From Mucilaginibacter sp. KACC 22773 (GTDB lineage Bacteria; Bacteroidota; Bacteroidia; Sphingobacteriales; Sphingobacteriaceae): DNA of 64,000 bases. The notes beneath the pieces are model-generated. The model searched no databases. It was not told the DNA's origin and saw nothing but the letters and a program-made list of their open reading frames with translations. Shown here piece after piece: positions 34,801-42,633 of this stretch. Positions within the stretch are counted from its first letter, which is position 1. Each line of letters starts with the position of its first letter. The translations under genes and the position numbers were made by a program. The DNA lies in NCBI RefSeq assembly GCF_028736215.1, contig NZ_CP117883.1:3906001-3970000 (forward strand). The letters are read 5' to 3'.

Positions 34801-35198
34801 GGGATTATAACAGCCGTTTTTTTATTTTTTGGCGGCTCATTTCCTTTTAAAGCAATTGTATTCTGGATGATCTGATAGCTAACAGGGATACCATCGAGAC
34901 ATAAGTTTAATACCTCTGTAATTGACAGTTTTTCTACATTGATGTTTACTGTTTTTTCCTTAAGCAGCGCATCAAGATTGTCATCATATATAAAATGATA
35001 CCCGGTTTGGCTTTCGATGATGCCAAGTATTTTATGAACCGACACGTTCTTTTCGTGAAGATTTATCAGTTGACCATAACTTTTAGCGCTTACCTGGGTA
35101 AGGCCCATGATCAGGATAATAATCGATAACTTCATAATAAGTAAAAACTTGGACAAAGCACGCCAGGACGCTTTTGCGTACTTTAATTTTAATTTCAT
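31887..35198 (-). CDS. SusC/RagA TonB-dependent transporter with STN domain
   Basis: 1103 aa. After the signal region there is an STN (secretin/TonB N-terminal) domain (about residues 45-120, VHKILGIIESQTGYHFIYDD), a carboxypeptidase-like beta domain (KISGTVTDESGKPLSGANV), then the plug (VVVVAVGYGTLDKKEVTSAI) and a 22-stranded barrel to the C terminus. The STN domain marks it as a signalling transporter that talks to the FecR anti-sigma factor encoded just upstream. That gives a substrate-inducible circuit: glycan in SusC, FecR, ECF sigma, transcription of the locus. Confidence 0.95.
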   Translation of the reverse strand: MKLKLKYAKASWRALSKFLLIMKLSIIILIMGLTQVSAKSYGQLINLHEKNVSVHKILGIIESQTGYHFIYDDNLDALLKEKTVNINVEKLSITEVLNLCLDGIPVSYQIIQNTIALKGNEPPKNKKTAVIIPKISGTVTDESGKPLSGANVTNKNTNTTVATDTNGMFSINASEGDVLVISFIGYLRTEYKITQAVIASPADKNSRLVIKLQQMNASLDDVVVVAVGYGTLDKKEVTSAITHLSSKDLNLVAGNGVLNSIQGKVAGLSITNTAPADPNSGPSVQLRGVSSRSAGTGPLYVINGIPGGNIDNLNQNDIESIDVLKGGAASAIYGTRGSNGVIIITTKKGTSQSKALYDGYFSADIPTNEIKVLTRDQFLEHNRGVDYGGNTDWVRAVRRDFGYQQKHTLQFSGTSGRNNYNVSFDYRNADGLDLRSTKKEYGARINLNHTSADGLYSISANVAPRRLNYNNASYSAFSQGLTLNPTIPIKDTANSSRYYYINTGFPGSYNSVEELKTVLSGGEGKYLDWSTSFKLNASKNLYTQVTVGQQTYDFFNFYFLPSYNTAAVYGNSGQNVGSRAYNESDQRSLEWIANYSLNVKKHSFKLLGGYSYFYSVNSGLSASNQNFPSDVLTYNNLGSGVSNYPVNASGSTSLGSYKNDATLIAFFGRLNYDFDKRIYLSASLRHEGSSKFGFDNKWGNFPAGSVGWIISNEQFFPVLSWLNELKVRADYGVTGNQDFASYLSLDTYSGYGHASYNGIQYQVWGPSQNTNYKLKWETAHNFNVGLDFELFNSKISGSLNYYIRKTNDLLGYYFVQTPPNIQGTTFANVGSMSNSGLEIQLKGTPVRDKNFVWNVSFAGASNKNKFDSFSNNIYHGQSYIDMVYMPSPGSPGSAQRLQEGKSIGSFYMLRSAGIDATGRLMVYNKDGKIIPGNTATIADKQFVGTGLPKITASMGNTFTYKNLDLSVFLRGSFGYKLFNTKAFYAGTPVTQNGSNVLASAYDGGKYAALTNPETYSTLSDYFLEKGDFVKIDNVTLGYNLKPHIKHIDGLRIYFTGRNLYTFTKYTGGDPESIDVNGLTPGINSSLSYYPSTLQLIAGVQLKF

Positions 35199-35472
35199 AA
35201 TTTTGATAATTAGGGTTGAACTTTAGATTTAATTTGCTACTTCTGATGATTTCGCACCCGGTTAAGCCGGGGTAGTGTTGGCGCACTTCCCGGTTTTTTT
35301 TCCAAAAACTTGTTTGCATAGATGATACCCCCCCATTTGATCTTTGGACCGGCGACATCATATTAACGGATACTTCTTTTAGGTTTTTTTTTGTACTTCT
35401 CTCTTCATGATTTTTTTTAAGTGAATAATTGGTTGATTATATTGACGGCCGACTTCTCACAGACCGTTTTTT

Positions 35473-36657
35473 TTAATTTGTAACAATCACGTTTTTTCCT
35501 TCAACGCGTAGTTTAATTCCTTCAAATTGTAATATTTCCAATAAGCCCGAAATGTCTACATTACGTGAAACCTTCCCAATAAGCTTCGTGTCAGGAATTT
35601 TCCCCTCATACTTAACATTAATATCATACCAGCGCGAAGCCTTAATCATAATTTCTTCAATTCCCGCCCTCCTGAAGTCGAATAATCCGTTTTTCCAGGC
35701 AATCTCCTGATCAACATCTATTTTGGTTACAGTGAGATGACCCCTTTTATCCGAAATTGCCTGGTCACCGGGCATCAATAAAGCAGTTACACCATTGCTT
35801 CTTACTCTTACTGAGCCTTCAAGTAAAGTTGTCTTGTCAATTTGATCATCGTCATAAGCCGAAATATTAAAATGTGTACCCAGTACCTGTACTTCGGTTT
35901 TGGTTGTTTTTACAATAAAAGGCATAGTCGCATTGTGGCTCACTTCAAAATAACCTTGTCCGGTCAACTCTACTTTACGTTCATTTCCTTTAAAGGTTAA
36001 GGGATATTTTAGCGAAGAGACCGCATCCAGCCAAACATGAGAGCCATCAGGCAGTATTACCTGGAATTGTTCACTTTTTTTTGTGGTTAAGGTGTTATAT
36101 TGTAGCGACCGCTCATCGCTGCCGCCATCTGCCGCAACGGTGTAAATAATTTCGCCCTGCTTCGTCTTACTTATTTTAACTCCAGCTTCACTGGCCAGCT
36201 GACCATGGAGATCGTCCGTCAGAACTATTTTCTTTCCGTTTGCAAGCGTTAATGTGGCTTTGTTGACACCTGGTTTAATAATATGGGCATAAGTATTCTC
36301 TTTTTGCCGGCTATGGTGGTTACGCACAAAAAACCACCCCGTACCCAAAGCAACAAATACCAAAGCAGCCACCCCCGATAACCATCGGTAAGGAATTAGG
36401 CGCTTGTTGCCCTTGTTTTTTTGTCCGGCATCTTCCTGATGGCTTATCCTGGATTTAATGGCGCTAAAAACCGTTTGCCGCGCTTCTTCATTTACATCGG
36501 CAAAAGCACTTTCTTTAAATGCGTTTTTAAGTAAATCATCTAACAGTGCCTCATAGCGTTCGTCCTGGATGGCTTCCTGTAACTCCAAAAGTTCGTCAGA
36601 CAGAATACTATCGTTCAGATATTGTTCAAATAAGGTTTTAAATCTTTCTTCGTTCAT
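35473..36657 (-). CDS. FecR family anti-sigma factor
   Basis: Start chosen at MNEERFKTLFEQYLND (36657); an ATG at 36693 would add twelve unrelated residues. The 394 aa protein has a short cytoplasmic N-terminal sigma-binding region, one membrane helix (about residues 90-110, WLSGVAALVFVALGTGWFF), the periplasmic FecR domain (VILPDGSHVWLDAVSSLKYP, VELTGQGYFEVSH) and a C-terminal DUF4974 domain (FDFRRAGIEEIMIKAS...). It relays the SusC signal to the sigma factor encoded 100 bases upstream. The 274-base gap to SusC likely holds the sigma-dependent promoter. Confidence 0.93.
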   Translation of the reverse strand: MNEERFKTLFEQYLNDSILSDELLELQEAIQDERYEALLDDLLKNAFKESAFADVNEEARQTVFSAIKSRISHQEDAGQKNKGNKRLIPYRWLSGVAALVFVALGTGWFFVRNHHSRQKENTYAHIIKPGVNKATLTLANGKKIVLTDDLHGQLASEAGVKISKTKQGEIIYTVAADGGSDERSLQYNTLTTKKSEQFQVILPDGSHVWLDAVSSLKYPLTFKGNERKVELTGQGYFEVSHNATMPFIVKTTKTEVQVLGTHFNISAYDDDQIDKTTLLEGSVRVRSNGVTALLMPGDQAISDKRGHLTVTKIDVDQEIAWKNGLFDFRRAGIEEIMIKASRWYDINVKYEGKIPDTKLIGKVSRNVDISGLLEILQFEGIKLRVEGKNVIVTN

Positions 36658-36757
36658 CTTATTGGCATATGAAGTACCCCTTGCGGCATGCATTAATCAG
36701 GGCATTCTGATACTAAAGACGGAAAAGAGCGGAAGGGTAAGACAAGAAATTTATTTT

Positions 36758-37366
36758 TTATTTTTGTATGCCGTACAAAATCATTCCGGCGGCCAAAATT
36801 ATGGCATTATTGTCTGTATGTAAGGCCATAAATTTGCGGATATCCTGCAAAGCCCGCACTACATAAGTTTTGGAAGATACTACCGAGATATTCAGTTGTT
36901 TGGCAATTTGCTCGTGGGTAAGGCCATCAACGCGGCTCAGCACAAATACATCTTTTACTTTTCCGGGTAACTGATCAATGGCCGATTTAAGGATATTTTC
37001 CAATTCGCTGTATTCCAGTTTCTCTTGCGGGTTAATGGTGCTATCTTCAAAATAATCAATCAGGGCCTCTATATTTTCGGTATCGAAAACTTTTTTCCGC
37101 AGGAAATCAAGAATAACATTACGCGACAAAATGTACACGTAGGCATCTTCTTCCTTTACTTCGGTTAGCTTGTGTTTATTTTCCCAAAGCTTAATAAAAA
37201 TATCCTGCGCCAAATCCTGTGCCTTTTCGGGCGATTTAGTCAACCTTAACCCTGTGCCATAAACTTGTGGCCAATGGTAATTAAAAAACAAAGCAAAAGC
37301 TTGCTCATCACCCAGCGCTACCCGGTCGCGTATGTGCTGTGGATCATATAATGGCTTAGCTTGCAA
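36758..37366 (-). CDS. ECF sigma factor of the GH30 locus
   Basis: 202 aa with sigma region 2 (EQAFALFFNYHWPQVYGTGLRL...AQDLAQDIFIKLWEN, about residues 22-64) and region 4 with a helix-turn-helix (LPGKVKDVFVLSRVDGLTHEQIAKQLNIS, about 132-160). It directs RNA polymerase to the locus promoter when released by the FecR protein encoded next. It is the first gene of the unit sigma-FecR-SusC-SusD-lipoproteins-GH30. Confidence 0.93.
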   Translation of the reverse strand: MQAKPLYDPQHIRDRVALGDEQAFALFFNYHWPQVYGTGLRLTKSPEKAQDLAQDIFIKLWENKHKLTEVKEEDAYVYILSRNVILDFLRKKVFDTENIEALIDYFEDSTINPQEKLEYSELENILKSAIDQLPGKVKDVFVLSRVDGLTHEQIAKQLNISVVSSKTYVVRALQDIRKFMALHTDNNAIILAAGMILYGIQK

Positions 37367-37418
37367 AATGTTGGTTGTTTAATATAACTGGTATTTAAAT
37401 TTACGCATTAACACACAA

Positions 37419-37625
37419 ATGTGTAAATTATTTCAGGAATACAACACTTTGGCTAAATTATTATGGGTTGCTTTACTTTATGTGGTTTCTGCCGGTCCGG
37501 TTTTTATATTGTTCGTTATTAATAATCTGCTTTATAACTTTAAAAATCCCTCATCGGCTCCAATACGCAAGAATGGGATTTATAAACCCAAATCGGCAAC
37601 CAAGCGCAAATCGGCCAGGAAATAG
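37419..37625 (+). CDS. possible small membrane protein (68 aa)
   Basis: An ATG-started ORF between the sigma gene and the convergent oxidoreductase. It predicts one membrane helix (LLWVALLYVVSAGPVFILFV) and a very basic tail (KPKSATKRKSARK). No family is recognised. It does not overlap another gene, but nothing except its sensible amino-acid pattern supports it. Confidence 0.4.
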   Translation: MCKLFQEYNTLAKLLWVALLYVVSAGPVFILFVINNLLYNFKNPSSAPIRKNGIYKPKSATKRKSARK

Positions 37626-37655
37626 TTTGAGATTTGTACAATATCAAGCAATTTT

Positions 37656-38855
37656 TCAACCAATCTTGTATGCCTTATCCCAGCTACAGATCGTTTTACT
37701 ATATAAAGCCTGATTTGCCAGGTGTACGCTGATCGCGGTTCGGGCGCCGGTAAATACATTACTGTCGGGAAGTTCCTTATGCCGGATCTTTTGATAAAAA
37801 TCGTTGAACGCGTACCAAGTACCATCTTTGGTTGGCTCGGGCAAAATGGGCGTCCCTCCTTCCTTGTTCCATACAATGCGGGTAGCTCCTGTTACGCCGT
37901 CAATTGTTCCTTTATCGCTCAACAACTTTTTCTCCGGGTAAAACATCCCCTGATCGGTCAGCAGGGAAACCGTGCCCAGGGTACCTTTGATCTTAAAAAG
38001 ATACCCGTCATGCGCATTACCGCACATCGCGCCGAAATTTCCAATCAGGCCCTGGTCCGGGTAACGTAACATCAGCTGAACGTTATCATAAGTTTCACGG
38101 CCGTCTTTAAAAACATCTATCCCACCCGTTGCAAAAAACTCCTGCGGATGGGTATCAAAAACCCAGTTAATAAAATCTATCTGGTGCGAAAGCAATTCGG
38201 CCGCCAGCCCGCCCGAATATTCTTTGTACATCCGCCAGTTGATTGCCCGTTCCAGGGCCGGATTAGGAACCGGGCGGCGCCAGTTGCCGTTGCGGTCCCA
38301 ACGGCAATCCACCTGCGTTACCTTCCCAAGATAACCTTTATTAATCATCTCTTTAACCCGGTAATATAAGGGGGAATATCGGTATTGGTGGCCTACCTGC
38401 AATACCTGGTTATCCCGGCCCTTCACCAGGCCCACCAAATCAAGCGCCTGTTCAATGGTATAGGTCATCGTTTTTTCCAGGTATAAATGCCTGCCCGAAC
38501 GGATTACATCCGCCCCTATCGGATAATGTAGATGCAACGGCACAGCTACAATAACCGCTTCCACTTCTTTATCATCCAATAGCTGGTGATAATCTGTATA
38601 AGTTTTTACGGCACCCGATTTGCTCAGCTTTTGTGCCGTGGCCAGCCTGAAATCAAGCACATCACAGATTGAGGTAACGCGGAACTTATCAGGCATCCCA
38701 TTAAGGATGTTCATAATCCCGGTGCCGCGATCGCCACAACCGATCACCCCTATCTTCACCGGATCGTCTCCCATCTGCAAGGCGCTCAGCTTATTGTCAA
38801 GAAATAGTCCACCAGTGAGTATGCCGGTATTTTTCAAGAAAGTTCTTCTCTCCAT
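37656..38855 (-). CDS. Gfo/Idh/MocA family oxidoreductase, Tat-type signal
   Basis: The N terminus MERRTFLKNTG resembles a twin-arginine signal, followed by the NAD(P)-binding VKIGVIGCGDRGTGIMNIL (about residues 32-50), EKTMTYTIEQA and the substrate-domain GHQYRYSPLYYRV. Members oxidise sugars, inositols or sugar acids; exported ones are common near polysaccharide loci of Bacteroidetes, and some act as glycosidases. It is 12 bases downstream of an ApbE-type gene. 399 aa is in the family range. The substrate is not predictable. Confidence 0.87.
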   Translation of the reverse strand: MERRTFLKNTGILTGGLFLDNKLSALQMGDDPVKIGVIGCGDRGTGIMNILNGMPDKFRVTSICDVLDFRLATAQKLSKSGAVKTYTDYHQLLDDKEVEAVIVAVPLHLHYPIGADVIRSGRHLYLEKTMTYTIEQALDLVGLVKGRDNQVLQVGHQYRYSPLYYRVKEMINKGYLGKVTQVDCRWDRNGNWRRPVPNPALERAINWRMYKEYSGGLAAELLSHQIDFINWVFDTHPQEFFATGGIDVFKDGRETYDNVQLMLRYPDQGLIGNFGAMCGNAHDGYLFKIKGTLGTVSLLTDQGMFYPEKKLLSDKGTIDGVTGATRIVWNKEGGTPILPEPTKDGTWYAFNDFYQKIRHKELPDSNVFTGARTAISVHLANQALYSKTICSWDKAYKIG

Positions 38856-38867
38856 CTTTTCAGTTTG

Positions 38868-39872
38868 TTATTGATATTTGTTAAAAAAAGTGGTAGCCGT
38901 ATCAGCAATAAGGCCATCAGGCCTCCGGTACACAATATAAGCCCCCATATCCTTCCGTTTCGATAAAAAACTCAGGGTCCGTTTCAGCCCCATCGCCATA
39001 AAACCATTATCATAACCGTCCGCAGTTATGGCATCTTTAGCATACACAGTAACGCTAATCATCTCGTTTTGCACAGGGTAACCTGTAAGCGGGTTCATCA
39101 GGTGCGAAATCTGTTTGCCGCCGGCCGCGTGATGTTTCCGGTAATTGCCGGAGGTAGTGATGGCGCCATCTCCGGGTTCGATCACTTTACGCATGGGGGC
39201 CGGGTCAAGGTCGTCACCGCTAATACCTTCGATGCCTACTTTAAATGGTTCGTTATCGGCTTTGTGGCCTTTTACGCGCAGTTCGCCCCCCAACTCAACA
39301 AGGTAGTTGTGAATGTGGTGGTGCTCCAACAGCAATGCCAGCAAATCAACCGAATAGCCCTGAGCGATACCGTTAAGGTCCAATTGTACACTGGGATTAG
39401 TCTTATGCAAAAAATTACCCTTCAAAGCTATCTTACCGGCTCCTACATTGCGTAGCAAGCTTTCTACTTCTTCCTTATCAGGTTCATGTGTGGCTTTTAC
39501 CACACCAAATCCCCAGGCGTCAACCAGGGGCTTTACAGTTGGATCTACCAGCCCTCCCGTAGCGCGGCTGATCTGCAGGGCATGATTGATGAGCATCCTG
39601 AAAGTTTCATCAATCCGGATACCTTTTCCCGAACGGTTAAACCGGCAAATGAGCGAATTGGGTTGATAAAGGGAAACAGAACGGTCGAACCATTGCAACA
39701 GGCTGTCGGTTTGGTTTAGGCTTACCAAACTGTCGGTTGCGTAATACACGATACTATAGGTAGTGCCCTGTGCATAACCCTTCAGTTCGAAACGGCGTAA
39801 TGGCACCTGCCGCCCGAAAGCGCAGAACAACAACACCAAAAAAACCGCGCCGGGCAATAAATTCTTTTTCAT
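38868..39872 (-). CDS. apbE: FAD:protein FMN transferase (ApbE-like)
   Basis: 334 aa with a signal or anchor at the N terminus (NLLPGAVFLVLLFCAFG). It has the ApbE pattern: MGTTYS-like AQGTTYSIVYY, LDLNGIAQGYSVDLLA, VELGGELRVKGH, AITTSGNYRKHH and HLMNPLTGYP. It attaches FMN covalently to Thr or Ser of exported flavoproteins such as NqrB/RnfG or flavin-binding domains; no such partner is next to it. It is transcribed with the oxidoreductase gene downstream. A -7-like box (TACATTTG on the minus strand, 39891-39884) lies 12 bases before the start, but without a good -33. Confidence 0.9.
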   Translation of the reverse strand: MKKNLLPGAVFLVLLFCAFGRQVPLRRFELKGYAQGTTYSIVYYATDSLVSLNQTDSLLQWFDRSVSLYQPNSLICRFNRSGKGIRIDETFRMLINHALQISRATGGLVDPTVKPLVDAWGFGVVKATHEPDKEEVESLLRNVGAGKIALKGNFLHKTNPSVQLDLNGIAQGYSVDLLALLLEHHHIHNYLVELGGELRVKGHKADNEPFKVGIEGISGDDLDPAPMRKVIEPGDGAITTSGNYRKHHAAGGKQISHLMNPLTGYPVQNEMISVTVYAKDAITADGYDNGFMAMGLKRTLSFLSKRKDMGAYIVYRRPDGLIADTATTFFNKYQ

Positions 39873-40120
39873 AGTCAGATAGTCAAATGTAAGAAATCAA
39901 TGGATTTTTCACTTCCCCGCCTAAAATAAGCTTCAAAAAAGCGAACATCTATACCTTTAATCTCTACAATATATATTGGCGTCCCGCAAATATGCCATAT
40001 CCAATAGCTTTTAACTATTAAAGATAGAATTAATCGATTGGGATTGTTAACCTCAATATCCTACTTTTATACTGCTGCATAATTGATAGGTGCAGACGTT
40101 CAATACATAAACTTATAACT

Positions 40121-42397
40121 ATGGAAAGAGAATCAAATGACATTAGTAAATGTCCGTTTCACAACGGCAGTATGAAGCACAATGTTGGCGGTGGCGGCAC
40201 CCGGAACCGCGACTGGTGGCCTAATCAGCTAAAACTGAATATCCTGCGTCAGCACTCTTCTTTATCAAACCCGATGGGCGAAGATTTTAATTATGCCGAG
40301 GCTTTTAAAAGCCTTGACCTTGCAGCAGTAAAAAAAGACCTTTATGCCCTCATGACCGACTCGCAAGACTGGTGGCCGGCAGATTTTGGTCATTACGGTG
40401 GTTTATTTATACGCATGGCATGGCACAGTGCCGGAACCTACCGTGTGGGCGACGGACGCGGAGGCGCCGGCGCAGGGCTGCAACGCTTTGCCCCGCTTAA
40501 CAGCTGGCCGGATAATGTAAGCCTTGACAAAGCCCGCAGGCTGCTTTGGCCCATTAAACAAAAATATGGCCGCAAAATTTCATGGGCCGACCTGATGATA
40601 CTTACCGGTAACGTGGCACTGGAATCAATGGGTTTTAAAACCTTTGGCTTTGCCGGCGGACGTGAAGATGTATGGGAGGCAGACGAATCTGTATATTGGG
40701 GTTCTGAAACCACCTGGCTGGGTGGCGATTTGCGTTATGCACATGGTTCGCCTGGTGTTGATGGGCACGGCGTATTGGTGTCTGAAGATGATGCTGATGG
40801 TGACGTTCATTCCCGTAACCTGGAAAAACCATTGGCAGCTGTACAAATGGGGCTCATTTATGTGAACCCCGAAGGACCAGACGGCAATCCTGATCCGGTG
40901 ATGGCAGCCAAAGATATTCGTGATACTTTTGGACGTATGGCGATGGACGATGAGGAAACAGTTGCATTAATAGCCGGTGGCCATAGCTTTGGCAAAACCC
41001 ATGGCGCTGCAACTCCCGATCATGTAGGCAAAGAACCCGAAGCTGCCGGCATCGAAACGCAGGGCTTTGGCTGGAGCAATAGTTATGGAGCCGGCAAGGG
41101 CGCGGATACAATTACCAGCGGATTGGAAGTAACCTGGACCAAAACACCAACCCAATGGAGTAATAATTTCTTTGAAAACCTGTTTGGCTTTGAATGGGAA
41201 CTTACAAAAAGCCCCGGCGGCGCGCAACAATGGGTTGCTAAAACTGATGAGACCATTATTCCGGATGCCTATGACAGCGCAAAAAAACATAAGCCTGCAA
41301 TGCTTACTACCGACCTCGCTTTAAGGTTCGACCCGGCTTATGAAAAAATATCAAGACGCTTTTTAGAAAACCCGGATGCATTTGCTGATGCTTTTGCCCG
41401 CGCATGGTTTAAATTAACGCACCGCGACATGGGCCCTATCGCCCGCTACCTGGGGCCAGAGGTGCCGCAGGAACAATTGCTTTGGCAGGACCCTATCCCT
41501 GCAGTTAACCATGCACTGATAGCCGAAAGTGATATCGCCGCCTTGAAAGCTAAAATATTGGAATCGGGGTTAAGCGTATCTGAACTGGTTTCTACGGCAT
41601 GGGCCTCGGCGTCAACTTTCCGCGGCTCCGATAAACGCGGCGGCGCCAATGGTGCCCGCATTCGCCTTGCCCCGCAAAAATACTGGCAGGCGAATAATCC
41701 GATACAATTGCAAAACGTATTGAACATACTTGAAAGTATTCAAAAAGAGTTTAATGCGGCACAGGCCGATGGTAAAAAAGTTTCGCTGGCCGATTTGATC
41801 GTACTGGCCGGCAATGCAGCTGTTGAAAAAGCGGCTCAAGATGCAGGACATGTCATCACCGTTCCTTTTACCCCCGGCCGTATGGATGCCTCGCAGGAGC
41901 AAACTGATGTAGAATCATTCGGTTACCTGGAACCTGCTGCCGATGGGTTCCGCAACTATCGCACATCAAAAGTACCAGTATCTACCGAAGAATTATTAAT
42001 AGATAAAGCGCAATTACTTACCCTAACAGCACCCGAGTTAACAGTGCTTGTTGGCGGGTTGCGGGTATTGAACACCAATTTTGATGGCTCCAAACATGGT
42101 GTTTTCACTTCGCGTCCTGGTGTACTCAGCAACGATTTCTTTGTAAACCTACTTGATATGGGCACGGCCTGGAAAGCTGCCTCTACTGACAGGGAAGTTT
42201 ATGTAGGTAGTAATCGCGTCACCGGAGAAGTAAAATGGACAGCAACCCGAGCAGACCTTGTCTTTGGTTCAAACTCAGAATTGAGGGCTGTGGCCGAAGT
42301 GTATGGAAGCTCCGACGCCACGGACAGGTTTGTAAACGATTTTGTAGCCGCATGGGCCAAAGTGATGAACCTGGACAGATTTGATTTAAGTGTTTAG
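40121..42397 (+). CDS. katG: catalase-peroxidase KatG
   Basis: 758 aa bifunctional haem enzyme that removes hydrogen peroxide. Distal Arg98-Trp101-His102 lie in LFIRMAWHSAGTYR, the proximal His in LIAGGHSFGKTHG, the cross-link Tyr in LIYVNPEGPDGNPDP and Met in FGRMAMDD; the C-terminal half is the usual degenerate duplicate domain (PFTPGRMDASQEQTDVESF). Length is normal for the family and no signal peptide is visible, so it is cytoplasmic. It is a single-gene unit with its own terminator. Confidence 0.97.
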   Translation: MERESNDISKCPFHNGSMKHNVGGGGTRNRDWWPNQLKLNILRQHSSLSNPMGEDFNYAEAFKSLDLAAVKKDLYALMTDSQDWWPADFGHYGGLFIRMAWHSAGTYRVGDGRGGAGAGLQRFAPLNSWPDNVSLDKARRLLWPIKQKYGRKISWADLMILTGNVALESMGFKTFGFAGGREDVWEADESVYWGSETTWLGGDLRYAHGSPGVDGHGVLVSEDDADGDVHSRNLEKPLAAVQMGLIYVNPEGPDGNPDPVMAAKDIRDTFGRMAMDDEETVALIAGGHSFGKTHGAATPDHVGKEPEAAGIETQGFGWSNSYGAGKGADTITSGLEVTWTKTPTQWSNNFFENLFGFEWELTKSPGGAQQWVAKTDETIIPDAYDSAKKHKPAMLTTDLALRFDPAYEKISRRFLENPDAFADAFARAWFKLTHRDMGPIARYLGPEVPQEQLLWQDPIPAVNHALIAESDIAALKAKILESGLSVSELVSTAWASASTFRGSDKRGGANGARIRLAPQKYWQANNPIQLQNVLNILESIQKEFNAAQADGKKVSLADLIVLAGNAAVEKAAQDAGHVITVPFTPGRMDASQEQTDVESFGYLEPAADGFRNYRTSKVPVSTEELLIDKAQLLTLTAPELTVLVGGLRVLNTNFDGSKHGVFTSRPGVLSNDFFVNLLDMGTAWKAASTDREVYVGSNRVTGEVKWTATRADLVFGSNSELRAVAEVYGSSDATDRFVNDFVAAWAKVMNLDRFDLSV

Positions 42398-42480
42398 GTA
42401 ATTACCGGCCACTGGGGGTTCATTCTCCTTGATGTGTTACGAAAGATTAAGTAAATGGCCCCAATTTTATCGTGTTATAA

Positions 42481-42520
42481 CAACAAAGGCACCGGATCAT
42501 GGTGCCTTTGTTGTTGATTT
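42481..42520 (+). terminator. terminator after katG
   Basis: CAACAAAGGCACC (42481-42493), a seven-base loop and GGTGCCTTTGTTG form a perfect 13-pair stem followed by TTGATTT. The T tail is weak, but the stem is strong and well placed 84 bases after katG. Confidence 0.75.
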
Positions 42521-42574
42521 ATATTGAGAAAACTCAACCCCACTTTGCAACATGGGGACAATGCCAACTTGAAT

Positions 42575-42614
42575 GAATAAAAAAAGAGGCTGATCATATT
42601 GATCCAGCCTCTTT
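42575..42614 (-). terminator. terminator of the second SusCD operon
   Basis: On the minus strand AAAGAGGCTGGATC and GATCAGCCTCTTT pair over 13 bases with one bulge (loop AATAT), running into a seven-T tract. It begins 20 bases after the SusD stop codon. Confidence 0.85.
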
Positions 42615-42633
42615 CTAAAGTTTAATCAAGTAG

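Noticed and set aside
39884..39891. -7-like box (TACATTTG on the minus strand) before apbE
   Set aside because: No TTG at the expected 19-base spacing, so it was not listed as a promoter.
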